From: Plotosus lineatus
Lineage: Eukaryota > Chordata > Actinopteri > Siluriformes > Plotosidae
DNA: 64,000 bases
NCBI GenBank assembly: GCA_024760905.1
Contig: CM045746.1
Location: forward strand, 5,679,501 to 5,743,500
Direction of reading: 5' to 3'
The notes below the pieces were generated by a model. It was given only the letters and a program-made list of their open reading frames with translations, was not told where the DNA came from and did no database searches. A program made the position numbers and the translations under genes. Below are positions 22,399-32,044 of the stretch, piece after piece. How positions within the stretch are numbered: position 1 is the first letter of the stretch; the number at the start of each line of letters is the position of its first letter.

Positions 22399-22977
22399 CA
22401 GTGGGGCCAATAAGTATTGGGCAACATAAAAATGTGCAATTCACCCATTTAAAAAGATAAGAAAGGTCTGTAATTTTCATCATAGGTACATATCAAGCTT
22501 GAAAGACAGAATGTAAACAAAAAAAAAAAAAAAAAAATCCAGGAAATCACATTGTATGATTTTTAAACAATTTATTTGTGAAAATGGGAGGCCAATAAGT
22601 ATTGGGCAGCGAGCAAAAGTTACTTTTAATACTTTGTAATGGAGCCTTGGTTAGCAATGACAGAGGTCAAATGGTTCCTGTCGTTCTTGACCAGGTCTAC
22701 TGTCGGGTTCTAAATCAACACAGACATCATAAAAACACGCACACACTCATTCGGAGAAAGACACAGAGAGTCAAGTTCATTCTCATGAATGAGGAGAGCA
22801 GTCAGATTGACAGCCAATTACATCGCCTCCTCGCTGCTCTGGCTTGAAACCTGACTGAGAACCTCTTTTATTCCATCAGGGTGATTTCTAGTTACACATG
22901 TCATATTGATTTCCTAACGGGGAGGGGTGTATGTGAATCAGCATCATGACCTTCATCATTGTTCTATGCTTATCTAC
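22399..22977 (-). mobile_element. Tc1/mariner relic, one end only (unit 2)
   Basis: Same left-end relic as 9828-10415, with the same right breakpoint (tatctac|gatgtcagcg), so the deletion of the transposase is shared by units 1 and 2. Confidence 0.8.
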
Positions 22978-22994
22978 GATGTCAGCGTGTTTCT

Positions 22995-23128
22995 GTCCCT
23001 TGCTAAAAAGAGTTGTGACAGGAAGGGCATCCGACGTAAAACCTCTGCCAAATCAAACGCGGCGAATCAGATGATTCGCTGTGGCAACTCCTGAGTAAAA
23101 GGGAAAAAGCCGAAAAGAAGACAGACAG
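22995..23128 (+). repeat. Short RTE-X-derived (SINE-like) element, unit 2
   Basis: Same as 10450-10562. A shortened TA microsatellite follows (23133-23165). Confidence 0.65.
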
Positions 23129-23164
23129 ACATATATCTATATCTATATATATATATATATACAC

Positions 23165-24110
23165 ACAATTTGAATTGTGTGGAGTCTGGTGCGTACCTCA
23201 GCCAAACTCTGGGTGAGGGTGGGTAGACCATGAACAGCACACCAAATTGATGTTATTTATATACGTATTTATTTAGTACGTAAGTTGGTAATTTGTTTCG
23301 ACTGTACTGTATTATCACAAGGATTTAAATAGTATTTCTCAATTTCACTCTGCAAAGGAAAGAAAATCGTCCCCTATGTGGGTACTTTTCAAATTGTTAA
23401 TGGGCATTCTGTGCTTGTAATTTTATATGCTTAGAGTAATTGTAATTATAAACATACATTTCTGGTAAACAAGGTTAAATGTTAGGAGTGCCTCAAAGGA
23501 ACTGCTTTCATCGATCATCAAAAAAAAATATTATATTACTGACAAAAGCCATCAAAATTTTCCTTTTCCAGATTAATAACACTCTCAAGAACTTCATTCC
23601 AGCAAATTATTATTAACTAATTAATGAGTTAATTAACTTATTTTTGGAAATTCCCTTCATCAATTACATATGCTATTAATACCACAAAATATAAATATAA
23701 ACAAATACAAACAAGAATACTGCAAGAAGCACCATTGTTAGTATTAACTGCAGTAGAAACAGGAGAACAGCCATAATTTCACTGGAAATTATTTTATTGC
23801 ACCATAAACAATTTATGATAATGACTTGGATGCTATTCATAATATTTACCACTCAGCCAAAAGGAGCAACAGCCTTCAGTGAAGCTTCAAGTACTGTCAT
23901 GAATTTTTGCTGAGTCAATGTGTTGGAAACCGTCATTACTTCATGAAGCCATTTGGCCACTTGTAGAGATAGATGGTTAAAAGTGTGTGTATTTTGCAAA
24001 TCAAACTGAAATTAAAAAAAAAAAAAAAGTGTAAAAATGATAAAAAATATATATATATATGGAGGTCAATGGTCAAAAGTCAGGGAAGATAGCTGTGGTG
24101 TACACCTGAA
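23165..24110. other. F block: AT-rich spacer (unit 2)
   Basis: No coding signal; conserved with the F block of units 1 and 3. A TA tract lies at about 24047-24060. Confidence 0.5.
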
Positions 24111-24112
24111 TT

Positions 24113-24350
24113 TTGTTCGCGTTCACAATGGCTTTGCACATGCGCACTGCATTCGGCGACTCACCTTTATTCAATGATGATGGACTTATCGCGCGCAAGA
24201 CCCTGACGTCACGACGCCCTGCCCCTGGCGTTCAGCTCTGGAATGTTTGTGTTCAAAATGTTGTTTGTGCTTTAAATCCACTTGAACAAGGCACGGATTT
24301 TAAGCTCTCAAACTCGAGATCACTGCGCTGTAACAAAACTGGAAATTACA
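24113..24350 (+). promoter_or_regulatory. Promoter-like, CpG-richer patch with perfect CRE (unit 2)
   Basis: A palindromic CRE, TGACGTCA (24204-24211), lies in an otherwise AT-rich block together with a CG-rich run (gcgcgcaagaccc; acgacgccctgcccc). An NRF1-like core (acatgcgcac) sits near 24138. It lies 140-210 bases before the ATG of the small gene. CRE plus NRF1-like sites without a clear TATA box would fit a dispersed promoter; activity is inferred only. Confidence 0.45.
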
Positions 24351-24757
24351 ATGCGACCTTCACGGAAGCTTCACCAGGAGTTTATTCCCTTCAAATTTGT
24401 GGGATTTACCACAGCACCATCTGGAGGATTTACTCTTCCACCAACCGGGAGATTTATACCTCCAGCACCACCGGTTGGCTTTTTTCCTCCAACACAAGTG
24501 GGATTTATCCCATTACCACCAGTGGGATGTCCGACACCACCACTTACAGTAAGTGCTGCTCCATCGTCGGGGATGATCCCTGAGAGTGTCGTCGTTCTGC
24601 AGCCCATGGAAGTGGATCATCAGCCCGGATGCAGTGGCCTGCTTCACCTGCTGAACGGTGAGGTTATTCAAGTACTTTAAACGTAATTCAAATTGCACGT
24701 TGTTTCTTCTTTCGGCTTTTTCCCTAAACAGCTGGAAAGGCGCCAAGAAGAGTTTAG
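24351..24757 (+). CDS. Small proline-rich, octapeptide-repeat protein candidate (two exons, unit 2)
   Basis: Exon 1 is 24351-24657 (ATG to AACG|GTGAGG). The 74-base intron (24658-24731) ends in a good pyrimidine tract (tttcttctttcggctttttccctaaacag). Exon 2 runs from 24732 to a TAG at 24755-24757, giving about 110 residues. After a basic start (MRPSRKLHQEF), residues ~17-62 are about six imperfect 8-residue repeats of the form [VG]GF-[IFT]-x-PP-x (for example VGFIPLPP, VGFFPPTQ). The tail is MEVDHQPGCSGLLHLLN plus a short basic end. An in-frame GTAAGT at 24549 is another possible donor, with an 18-codon optional segment. There is no signal peptide or known domain. Seen in one other copy (49784), with one more octapeptide. 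Function unknown. Confidence 0.4.
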
Positions 24758-24825
24758 TGCAAAGCTGAGTGCTCGCTTGTTGTTGGTGTAATCGTGTTAT
24801 ACTCAGATTTTTCTGAAAAGTGGGC

Positions 24826-24998
24826 GGTTGTCGTGGTTAGAACGTCGGACTGACAGCAAGAAGGTCCCGGATTTGAGTCCTGGGGTCGACTTGGGCATTT
24901 CTGTGTGGAATTTGCATGTTTTCCCCTTGTTTGCATCATTGGTTCCATCCTCCAATCCAAAGACATGCACATTCGGCCAACCAGCTGTTCCGAGTTGT

Positions 24999-25049
<51 letters not shown>

Positions 25050-25140
25050 GCCCTGAAATGGTCTGGCAAGCTGTTCAGGGAGTACCCTGCCTTTTCTCAG
25101 TGTGGGCTGAGATAGGCTCTCCATAACCCGAGGAGTATTA
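24826..25140 (+). repeat. tRNA-derived SINE with GT tract (unit 2)
   Basis: The head 'gtggttagaacgtcggactgacagcaagaaggtc' and a B-box-like 'ggatttgagtcc' are followed by a body typical of DANA/V-SINE-like fish elements (tttctgtgtggaatttgcatg…ccaaagacatgcac), an internal (GT)n tract (25003-25048) and the tail 'gagataggctctccataaccc'. Confidence 0.75.
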
Positions 25141-25465
25141 AGCCATATTGCAAATGAATAAACAAGTGAGGGACTGAATGAGGTTTCACAGAAAATTTCC
25201 TTAAAGTTCCATAATTTTTTTTTTTTTTGCTGAGCAGGATTTTTTTCAACTAAACTATCTAACTGATAGCATTTGCACATGGTATTTGCATACCGTATTC
25301 GACGTAATAAGTACCTTGCTCTAATAAGCGCCCCCCTAAATGTTTTTGGTTGCAGGTCAAAAATCACCCATATGTACTGGGAGCAAAATGGTCGATCAAA
25401 TTTACCAATTTTATTCGATCAGTCTCTGTAACTGTACAATGAGGCATTCACTGCCTGTAAAAGTG
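25141..25465. other. Spacer up to unit 3
   Basis: No recognised feature. It carries a T-run and the conserved stretch leading to the next unit start. Confidence 0.5.
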
Positions 25466-25538
25466 AGTTTGCACGGTATTTCAAGACCCCCTGCCCATGG
25501 GGAATGTCTATAATGTTGATCAGTAACAACACATTTGA

Positions 25539-25775
25539 TTGTTCCGCCGTGCTTTAAAAAACAGGACAATATTTTGCTGTGTTCTCTTGGTAAATCTCCA
25601 ACAACTGATTGAATTAGAAACTGCTTCAACAAAACTATGGGATGCTCTGAATGAATGGAGTGAGGAGCCAGATATGGATCTATCAGAAAGTGATGACGAG
25701 CATTTTTCACCGATTCTCCTGCTCACTAACTTTATAAATTTAAGCACGGCCATGTGCTTTTGTTTATGTCTTTGA
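25539..25775 (+). other. Acidic open segment, possible exon (unit 3)
   Basis: Third copy of the 78-codon open segment, with a few substitutions (Y to H in the acidic patch). Confidence 0.25.
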
Positions 25776-25962
25776 GTGGTTCAGCGTGCCATGTGCTAAA
25801 GTTGACATTCATGAAGATTGGCTCGATTTTGCTTCCGGAAAACGTTTAAAGGAAGAGCACCGGGAGGGGAAACTAAGGGGTCTTAAAAAAATTTTTTTTA
25901 TTTAGCTGTTTTCTTTTTATTCTTGGCTTTCGTTCAAGTGGTTTGGTTGATACCACAAAATG

Positions 25963-26227
25963 AATAACACAAATACCAGCAAAAGTCTTTTATTGTTCTG
26001 TTATTGTTCATGTTTTCCACTTCGATGGTGCCACACACATCAGGGGTGCCCAGAGAGCAATTGGGGGTTCGGTGCCCTGCTCAAGGCCACTTCAGCCATT
26101 TATGTGGAGGAAGGGAAGGTGCTGTTCACTCCCCCACCACCACATATTTTTTCCTGTTGGTTCGGGAATCGAACCAATGAACTTTCCATTCCAAAGCTCC
26201 CCCTATAACCATTAGACTACAGTTGTA
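25963..26227 (-). repeat. tRNA-derived SINE (unit 3)
   Basis: Minus-strand A box at 26209-26219 and B box at 26165-26175, both perfect. Confidence 0.78.
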
Positions 26228-26713
26228 CCAAAGCTGTAGATATATTTGCACAGCTCAGATGAACTAGAGGGCTTATAGATAATGTCAGTAAGTCATTGAT
26301 TTTTCAGTATTGAGGATTTTATTTGTATTTTTCAATTACACGAATGTATTTTAGTTTATTATCAGGCTGCCTTCAGAATGTCCACTTGTTACTCCCTCAT
26401 TACTATAGAAAGTTCACGACAGAAAGTGCGACAAAATGTCTGAATCTCTGTGTACTGGGCGAGTGGACATTTCAAACACAACACAATTGTTCATCTGTTC
26501 AGTTCAGTAACTATTGATCTATTTATAATTGTTCTATCCTTTTCATTCAGAAGAAAGTGATGCCTGATCTAATGAATGAATGGATGTTCTCATCTTCAGT
26601 CATTGTTGTGTTTTATTCACGTTCTTCAGTATTAACTGTTTTCTACCTTTGTTGTATCTTCAGGTCACAAGAAAGAAGACCACAGACCCCAACAGCAGGT
26701 GGACAAGCTAGAC

Positions 26714-27905
26714 CAGGGTCGGCAACTCATGGGTTCGAGCCGCATGCGGCTCTTTCATCCTTATGCTGCGGCTCATGCGTGGCTAGGGAAAATAAATTGC
26801 AAGTATCCGATTTTAAGTATATTGTAGGGAGCTGAGTAGAACAATTAATACACTGCTTCTGTCTGCTGTGCAATGGACAACTGACAGCTACTTTTATTGT
26901 GACATGTTCAACACAACGTCGACAGCACTTGACGTGTCAGCAGGCAGATTTGACAGCCGGCATGCGCGGAAAGCCCAGCAACACCAAAACTGCACAATAT
27001 CTTAAAATAATCTTATCACATTTTATTTGTGTCTGTTCGTTTGTTTAATTGTAGCTGTAAATTGTATGATTATTGCGATCTGTAAATATTAAAATAAAAT
27101 AATATATATAGATTGTATTATTTTTCGTCGCTTAAAAATGCGTCACACTCTCCGACAGCCCGCCAAAACGCCGTACATTTATCGAGACTTTCAACCCTAG
27201 GTAGGCCACGGATGGATAAATCTAAGAAAAGAAAAATATTTGAAGAAAACAGAGCATTTAATGATGCATGGGCAGATTCATTTGCAAAAGGTTCAAATCA
27301 CCTTCAGTTTCGTTCATTACTGGATGAGGTGGCACGTACTCTGATCTGATGCATAACAGAGTGCGGTGGCTGTCCAGAGGAGAAGTGCTGAAACGCTTTG
27401 CTGCATGTCTGGGACAGGTGAAGACTTTCATGAGCAGCAAAGGACTCACCTTTCCTGAGCTGGAACGGCAGGAGTGGCTGGAAAAGCTGTATTTCATGGT
27501 GGACATGACGGCGAACCTGAATGCGCCTGAATACTTCAGGAGAGGAGGCACAGCGCCACACATGCTGGAAGAGGTGTTGGCGCTTGAGCGCAAGCTGACA
27601 GTGTTTGTGAGAGATTTAGAGAGAGGAACACTGTCTCACTTCCTCCTTAAGGGAGTTCAAACAAGCTTAACAAGGTGATAAATTCAGAGTATTTGCAGTC
27701 TGTAATTACTACAATGCAAGCATCGCTTGGGAAACGATTCCAAGAGTTTAGAGAGGAAAAAGCTACATTATCCTTCCTCGCCGCCTCCCTGACCATCGAC
27801 TCCATCCCTGTTAAATGTGTCTGCATTTGCAGGTGTAAGTCAACCTGTTCTTGAGCTGGCTGACATAGCTGACAGAGATATATGGGTGTCTGAGTTTGAA
27901 CGCAT

Positions 27906-27991
<86 letters not shown>

Positions 27992-28112
27992 TATATATAT
28001 ATGCTAACATATTCATTTCAGATGTCAAAAAGTGTTTATGGCTCCCGGTGTTGTCTTTTCCGTGGGAAACCGGTCTAAATGGCTCTTTGAGTGTTAAAGG
28101 TTGCCGACCCTG
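26714..28112 (+). mobile_element. hAT-superfamily transposon, internally deleted (1,399 bp)
   Basis: Terminal inverted repeats are cagggtcggcaac at 26714 and its exact reverse complement ending at 28112. An 8-base target-site duplication, agctagac, flanks it (26706-26713 and 28113-28120), and units 1, 2 and 4 keep the empty site. Inside are a short N-terminal piece (KKRKIFEENRAFNDAWADSF near 27213) joined out of place to a transposase body piece (27349-27678; MHNRVRWLSRGEVLKRFAAC). The domain order and the RW-LSRG motif are like ZBED/SCAND3-type hAT proteins. The BED finger core and the dimerisation domain are missing, so it is non-autonomous. A long (TA)n tract occupies 27911-28000. Confidence 0.93.
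27349..27678 (+). pseudogene. hAT transposase fragment
   Basis: A 110-codon open segment inside the hAT element resembles the middle of ZBED/SCAND3-like hAT transposases (RVRWLSRGEVLKRF, then a helix-rich stretch). Related sequence continues in another frame to about 27830 (LGKRFQEFREEKATLSF). The rest of the catalytic region and the C-terminal hATC domain are absent. It lies in the element body, not in the host exon frame. Confidence 0.75.
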
Positions 28113-29324
28113 AGCTAGACGATAGTGATCAGTCATGGGTAACTTTTAGGGACACATTCACTTGGAAGAGAACATCGACTCAAAGGAGAAGGTCAAGGTT
28201 GAAGAAAACATCAACATCGAGTAGACCGTCCCTCTTTGTGGGTCCTGATCCCTTTGAGTCCAACATTATTCAGGATTCTGTCCCTGTCAAGGAGACCGCC
28301 CTCCTGAAGGAGCTCGCTTCCTTAATCGAAGTCTTTCTCTATTGAGAGGCCTGTCCTTAATCCAGAGCTTGAGTCGTTTTTGAAGTCTCTGGTTGTTCAG
28401 GACTCTATACCTATTCAAGAGGTTGATTCCTTGAAAGAGTCTTTCCCATCTGAGAATCTCCTCTTGTCCATGGAGCATTTGCCTGTCCAGGACACTCTCT
28501 TTGTCCAGGACATTCGCTCTGTTCTGGATTCTGTCCCCTTTGAGGAGGTTGATTCCTTGACAGAGTCTTTCCTCTTTGAGAACCCCCACTTGTCCATGGA
28601 GTCTTTGCCTGTCGTGGATGCTCTCTCTATCCAGAATGCACTCTCTGTACCGAACTCTGTCAATCTTCAGGACTCCGTCCTCATTCAGGACATTGATTCC
28701 TTGAAAGAGTCTTTCCCATCTGAGAATCTCCTCTTGTCCATGGATTATTTGCCTGTCCAGGACACTCTCTTTGTCCAGGACATTCGCTCTGTTCTGGATT
28801 CTGTCCCCATTGAGGAGGTTGATTCCTTGACAGAGTCTTTCCTCTTGAGAACCCCCACTTGTCCATGGAGTCTTTGCCTGTCGTGGATGCTCTCTCTATC
28901 CAGAATGCATTCTCTGTACCGAATTCTGTCAATCTTCAGGACTCCGTCCTCATTCAGGACATTGATTCCTTGAAAGAGTCTTTCCCATCTGAGAATCTCC
29001 TCTTGTCCATGGAGCATTTGCCTGTCCAGGACACTCTCTTTGTCCAGGACATTCGCTCTGTTCTGGATTCTGTCCCCATTGAGGAGGTTGATTCCTTGAC
29101 AGAGTCTTTCTTCTTTGAGAACCCCCACTTGTCCGTGGAGTCTTTGCCTATCCTGGATGTTCTCTCTGTCCAGAATGCGCTCTCTGTTCTGAACTCTGTC
29201 CCTATACAGGGGGTTGATTCCATGACTGAGTCTTTCCTCCTTTGAGAACCTCATCTTGCCTGTGGAGTCAGATCCTGTTCAAGAAATGTGGAAAATGTCC
29301 CGTGCTCAGTCGGTTCTAAGTGGG

Positions 29325-29470
29325 ATTTGCATTTTGTCCACATGCTTGTGCGGGTTTTCTCCAGGTACTCCAGTTTCCTTCCACAATGTCAAAGCATGCA
29401 TGTTAGGCGAATTGGATGTTCCAAATCACCCCGAGGTGTGAGTGTGAACGTGAATGGTTGTGTGTGTGAT
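29325..29470 (+). repeat. SINE-derived stretch (unit 3)
   Basis: Same fish SINE body segment as 1861-2010. Confidence 0.5.
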
Positions 29471-29708
29471 TTGCCATTTGATTATGTCACATTTTCAGTC
29501 ATCCTCAATATACGTCAGTGTTATGCTTCACTACGTTTCAGTGAAACACCTCATGCTAAAAATAATTAAGATTTACAAACAGGTAGACATAATTGGTTTG
29601 TTTTTTACGTATGATTGCTTTTATCAGTATTTTCATGCTTTGGAACACCGCACAAGGTGATATCGTTGTGTTTTAAATGTGGAACTGTAGACGGCCCTTG
29701 GGTTCCAG

Positions 29709-29825
29709 AGGTTTCAGCTGTTCCTGCAGGAAATGGAGCTGAAGCAAATCGAGATGGTGAAGAGACACTATCAGAGAGTGTGTAGTACAAGATGCTGTCA
29801 TTCAGGATGATCAGAAGCGGGCTCG
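29709..29825 (+). other. Candidate short exon with strong donor (unit 3)
   Basis: AG at 29707-29708 and CG|GTGAGT at 29826; 117 nt, as in units 1 and 2. Confidence 0.3.
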
Positions 29826-30131
29826 GTGAGTTAAAATACTGCCCAATAAAATGTCTCCATGTTAGCTGGAATGTTTTCTGGTTATGGGACTTGGATCAAC
29901 ATGCATTTACTTGTTTTATTTTTTTATACATTTGGAGAAGTGTTTGAATGACCTTACAGCAGATGATTACCATTTTAATGATTTGTTCTCGTAAGATTTG
30001 TAGACTGAAAGCTCAGTCTAGATTCAGTTTAGTTCCCAGTCACTTCATATCACATTCACTCACAGAGCACTTTATTCGGAACATCGAAACTTGTACTCAT
30101 TTACCTACTGATCTTTTTTCCTTATCTGTAG

Positions 30132-30638
30132 CATCAGCTCCCTGTTCATGACCATTGATCGCAACCTGGGGTAGCAGTTCAAGGACACGTTTGACGCTTG
30201 TGTCGAATCTCATCATCGCTATCATCATTGTTGCTTCCTCGCATGGCATGGGATCGCCTTGGGGCACGGCCGCTTGGAGTACTGGAACCAAATCTCCGAC
30301 AGCTACCTGAAGTCTTGTCTCCTCAATGTCTTCAGCACCTGCTGTTTATCAACACTGAGTCTCTTTTCAGTCTTCCCTCAATTATCGAACATAACAACCT
30401 TCTGGAGCCTCGAATCGAACATAACGACCTTCTGGAACCTCCACTCCCCATCCTCCTGGGCCTTTCACAAAACATCCAAGAGCAAACGCTGTCTATTAGC
30501 CACATGTCCATGAACGTTTACAGCAAGTTCAGCAATGCTGCAGCTGTGATCGACTTTTCTGACACGCTGCTCGGAAACACTCATGATCAGCTACAGCATA
30601 TGAGGGATTCCTTTGACAGTGTTGTGGACTCTGACTGA
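30132..30638 (+). other. Terminal open segment of the A block (unit 3)
   Basis: Keeps the 146-codon frame 30198-30638 (ending [12 protein letters not shown]), as in unit 1. The first part (MTIDRNLG…) now meets a stop because CAG became TAG at about 30172. No family is recognised. Confidence 0.35.
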
Positions 30639-30740
30639 AATGGCAATGCAGCCACTTCATCACGAACTTTGGTTTACTAACAATGGGCTTAACTCATGAA
30701 TGTCTTTGTTTTTTTGTGGGGATATAAACATGCTCCCTTC

Positions 30741-31262
30741 CATACATACATACATACATACATACATACATGCAGTCTCCCACACATACATACATACATA
30801 CGTGTGCCCTCCCACACACACACACAGACATACATACATACCGACACCCTCCCATACATACAAACATGCATGGACTTTCCTATACATACATACCTGCACC
30901 CTCCCATACATACATACATACACACACCTTCCCATACATACATGCATAAACCCTCCCAAACATGCATACATACATACAAGCATGCACGTGCCTCTCCATA
31001 CATACATACATGCATATCTACATCCACACACCCTCCCATACATACACACGTGCATGCATACATGCATGCATGCATGCACCCTCCTCAACATACATACATG
31101 CAACCTCCGACACAGACATACGGACATACATGCATGCACCCTCCTATACATACAGACATACATGCATCCATACATATGTACATGCACCCTCCCCTCACAT
31201 ACATGCATACTTGCATATGTACATACATACATGCACCCTTCCATAAATTCATCCATACATTT
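30741..31262. repeat. CATA-rich composite minisatellite (unit 3)
   Basis: Same as the other B blocks. Confidence 0.9.
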
Positions 31263-31559
31263 AATTCATTACAAGAGTCAACATCTTGATTAACGGGTGT
31301 CTGAGGAGTCATCAAAAAAAAGGCAACAAATAAAAGAAATTAATAAATAAAACAAAATGAAAGTATTACATTTCTATCAAAATAAAAATGTACAAAGAAT
31401 TAATTATATTTACTGTAAATTATTTATGAAGGAAATCATTGAAATTAAATATTGCAATAAAGTATTTATTTAAACTTACTTTTGGTGGTTTTCTGTTTTT
31501 GTACATCCAAACAGATGTGTGCATACACAATTAATATGAATAAATAAATCATTTATTTA

Positions 31560-31627
<68 letters not shown>

Positions 31628-32044
31628 TTTGTTTACCACGGCTTCCAAAGTATTGTATAAAAGTATTTTCATCCTCAGGATTTCGGTGATAAAAGATCAG
31701 ATCACTCAGATAATCACAACTATCCATTCATTCATTCATGGCCTGAAACACGATCCTAATTAGGGTCGTAGGGAGGCTGGCTCCCATCTGAGCCCACTAT
31801 GGGTTCATCGCTGGGTCAGCACGGACATGAAAATATAATTATATAAAGTGACACCTCGAACGATTCAGTTCCCACACAGGAATCTGCAGTGCTGGGCTTT
31901 TTTTTCACAGAGTCAAGGAACACGGCTGTGGAAGGATTTATAAAACCCTTGAATTGTCCTTACAGGTTCCACACCTGCACGAATAGAGGTATAAGACAAA
32001 AAAAGAAGTAAAAATAAATAAATAAATCAGACAGCATGTGAAGA
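31263..32044. other. C block spacer (unit 3)
   Basis: AT-rich, non-coding. TA/CA microsatellite at 31557-31627 and a reversed SINE tail at about 31720-31820. Long form, shared with unit 1. Confidence 0.55.

Larger units (their letters stand above)
12107..25465 (+). repeat. Tandem macro-unit, copy 2
   Basis: This copy keeps the block order of copy 1 at high identity over thousands of bases. Differences: 57 extra bases at about 12956-13012 (shared with copy 3), two 270-nt repeat units, a shortened C block, an L2 LINE inserted in the first RTE-X copy (16740-17518), and an intact F block with CRE-like promoter, proline-rich small gene and SINE. It is 13.36 kb long. Confidence 0.9.
26664..29245 (+). 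pseudogene. Repeat-bearing exon, unit 3 (three repeats, split by hAT)
   Basis: The exon starts after the acceptor ending at 26663, is broken at 26713 by a 1,399-base hAT element and resumes at 28121. It carries three 90-residue repeats (ttccttgaaa at 28427, 28697 and 28966). An extra base near 28330 and a lost T near 28842 (270-nt period becomes 269) shift the frame. The last part, 28859-29245, reads cleanly to the stop at 29243-29245. With the insertion and two frameshifts, no full product is possible without excision and repair. Confidence 0.5.

Noticed and set aside
24113..24583. 156-codon Ser/Thr-rich frame overlapping the proline-rich frame
   Set aside because: It lies in another frame over the same repeats and ends without a matching donor; the proline-rich frame has ATG, donor, acceptor and stop.
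24732..24793. Coiled-coil-like peptide LERRQEEFSAKLSARLLLV after the acceptor
   Set aside because: It needs a phase-0 donor; the available donor gives a different phase, which leads to an early TAG.
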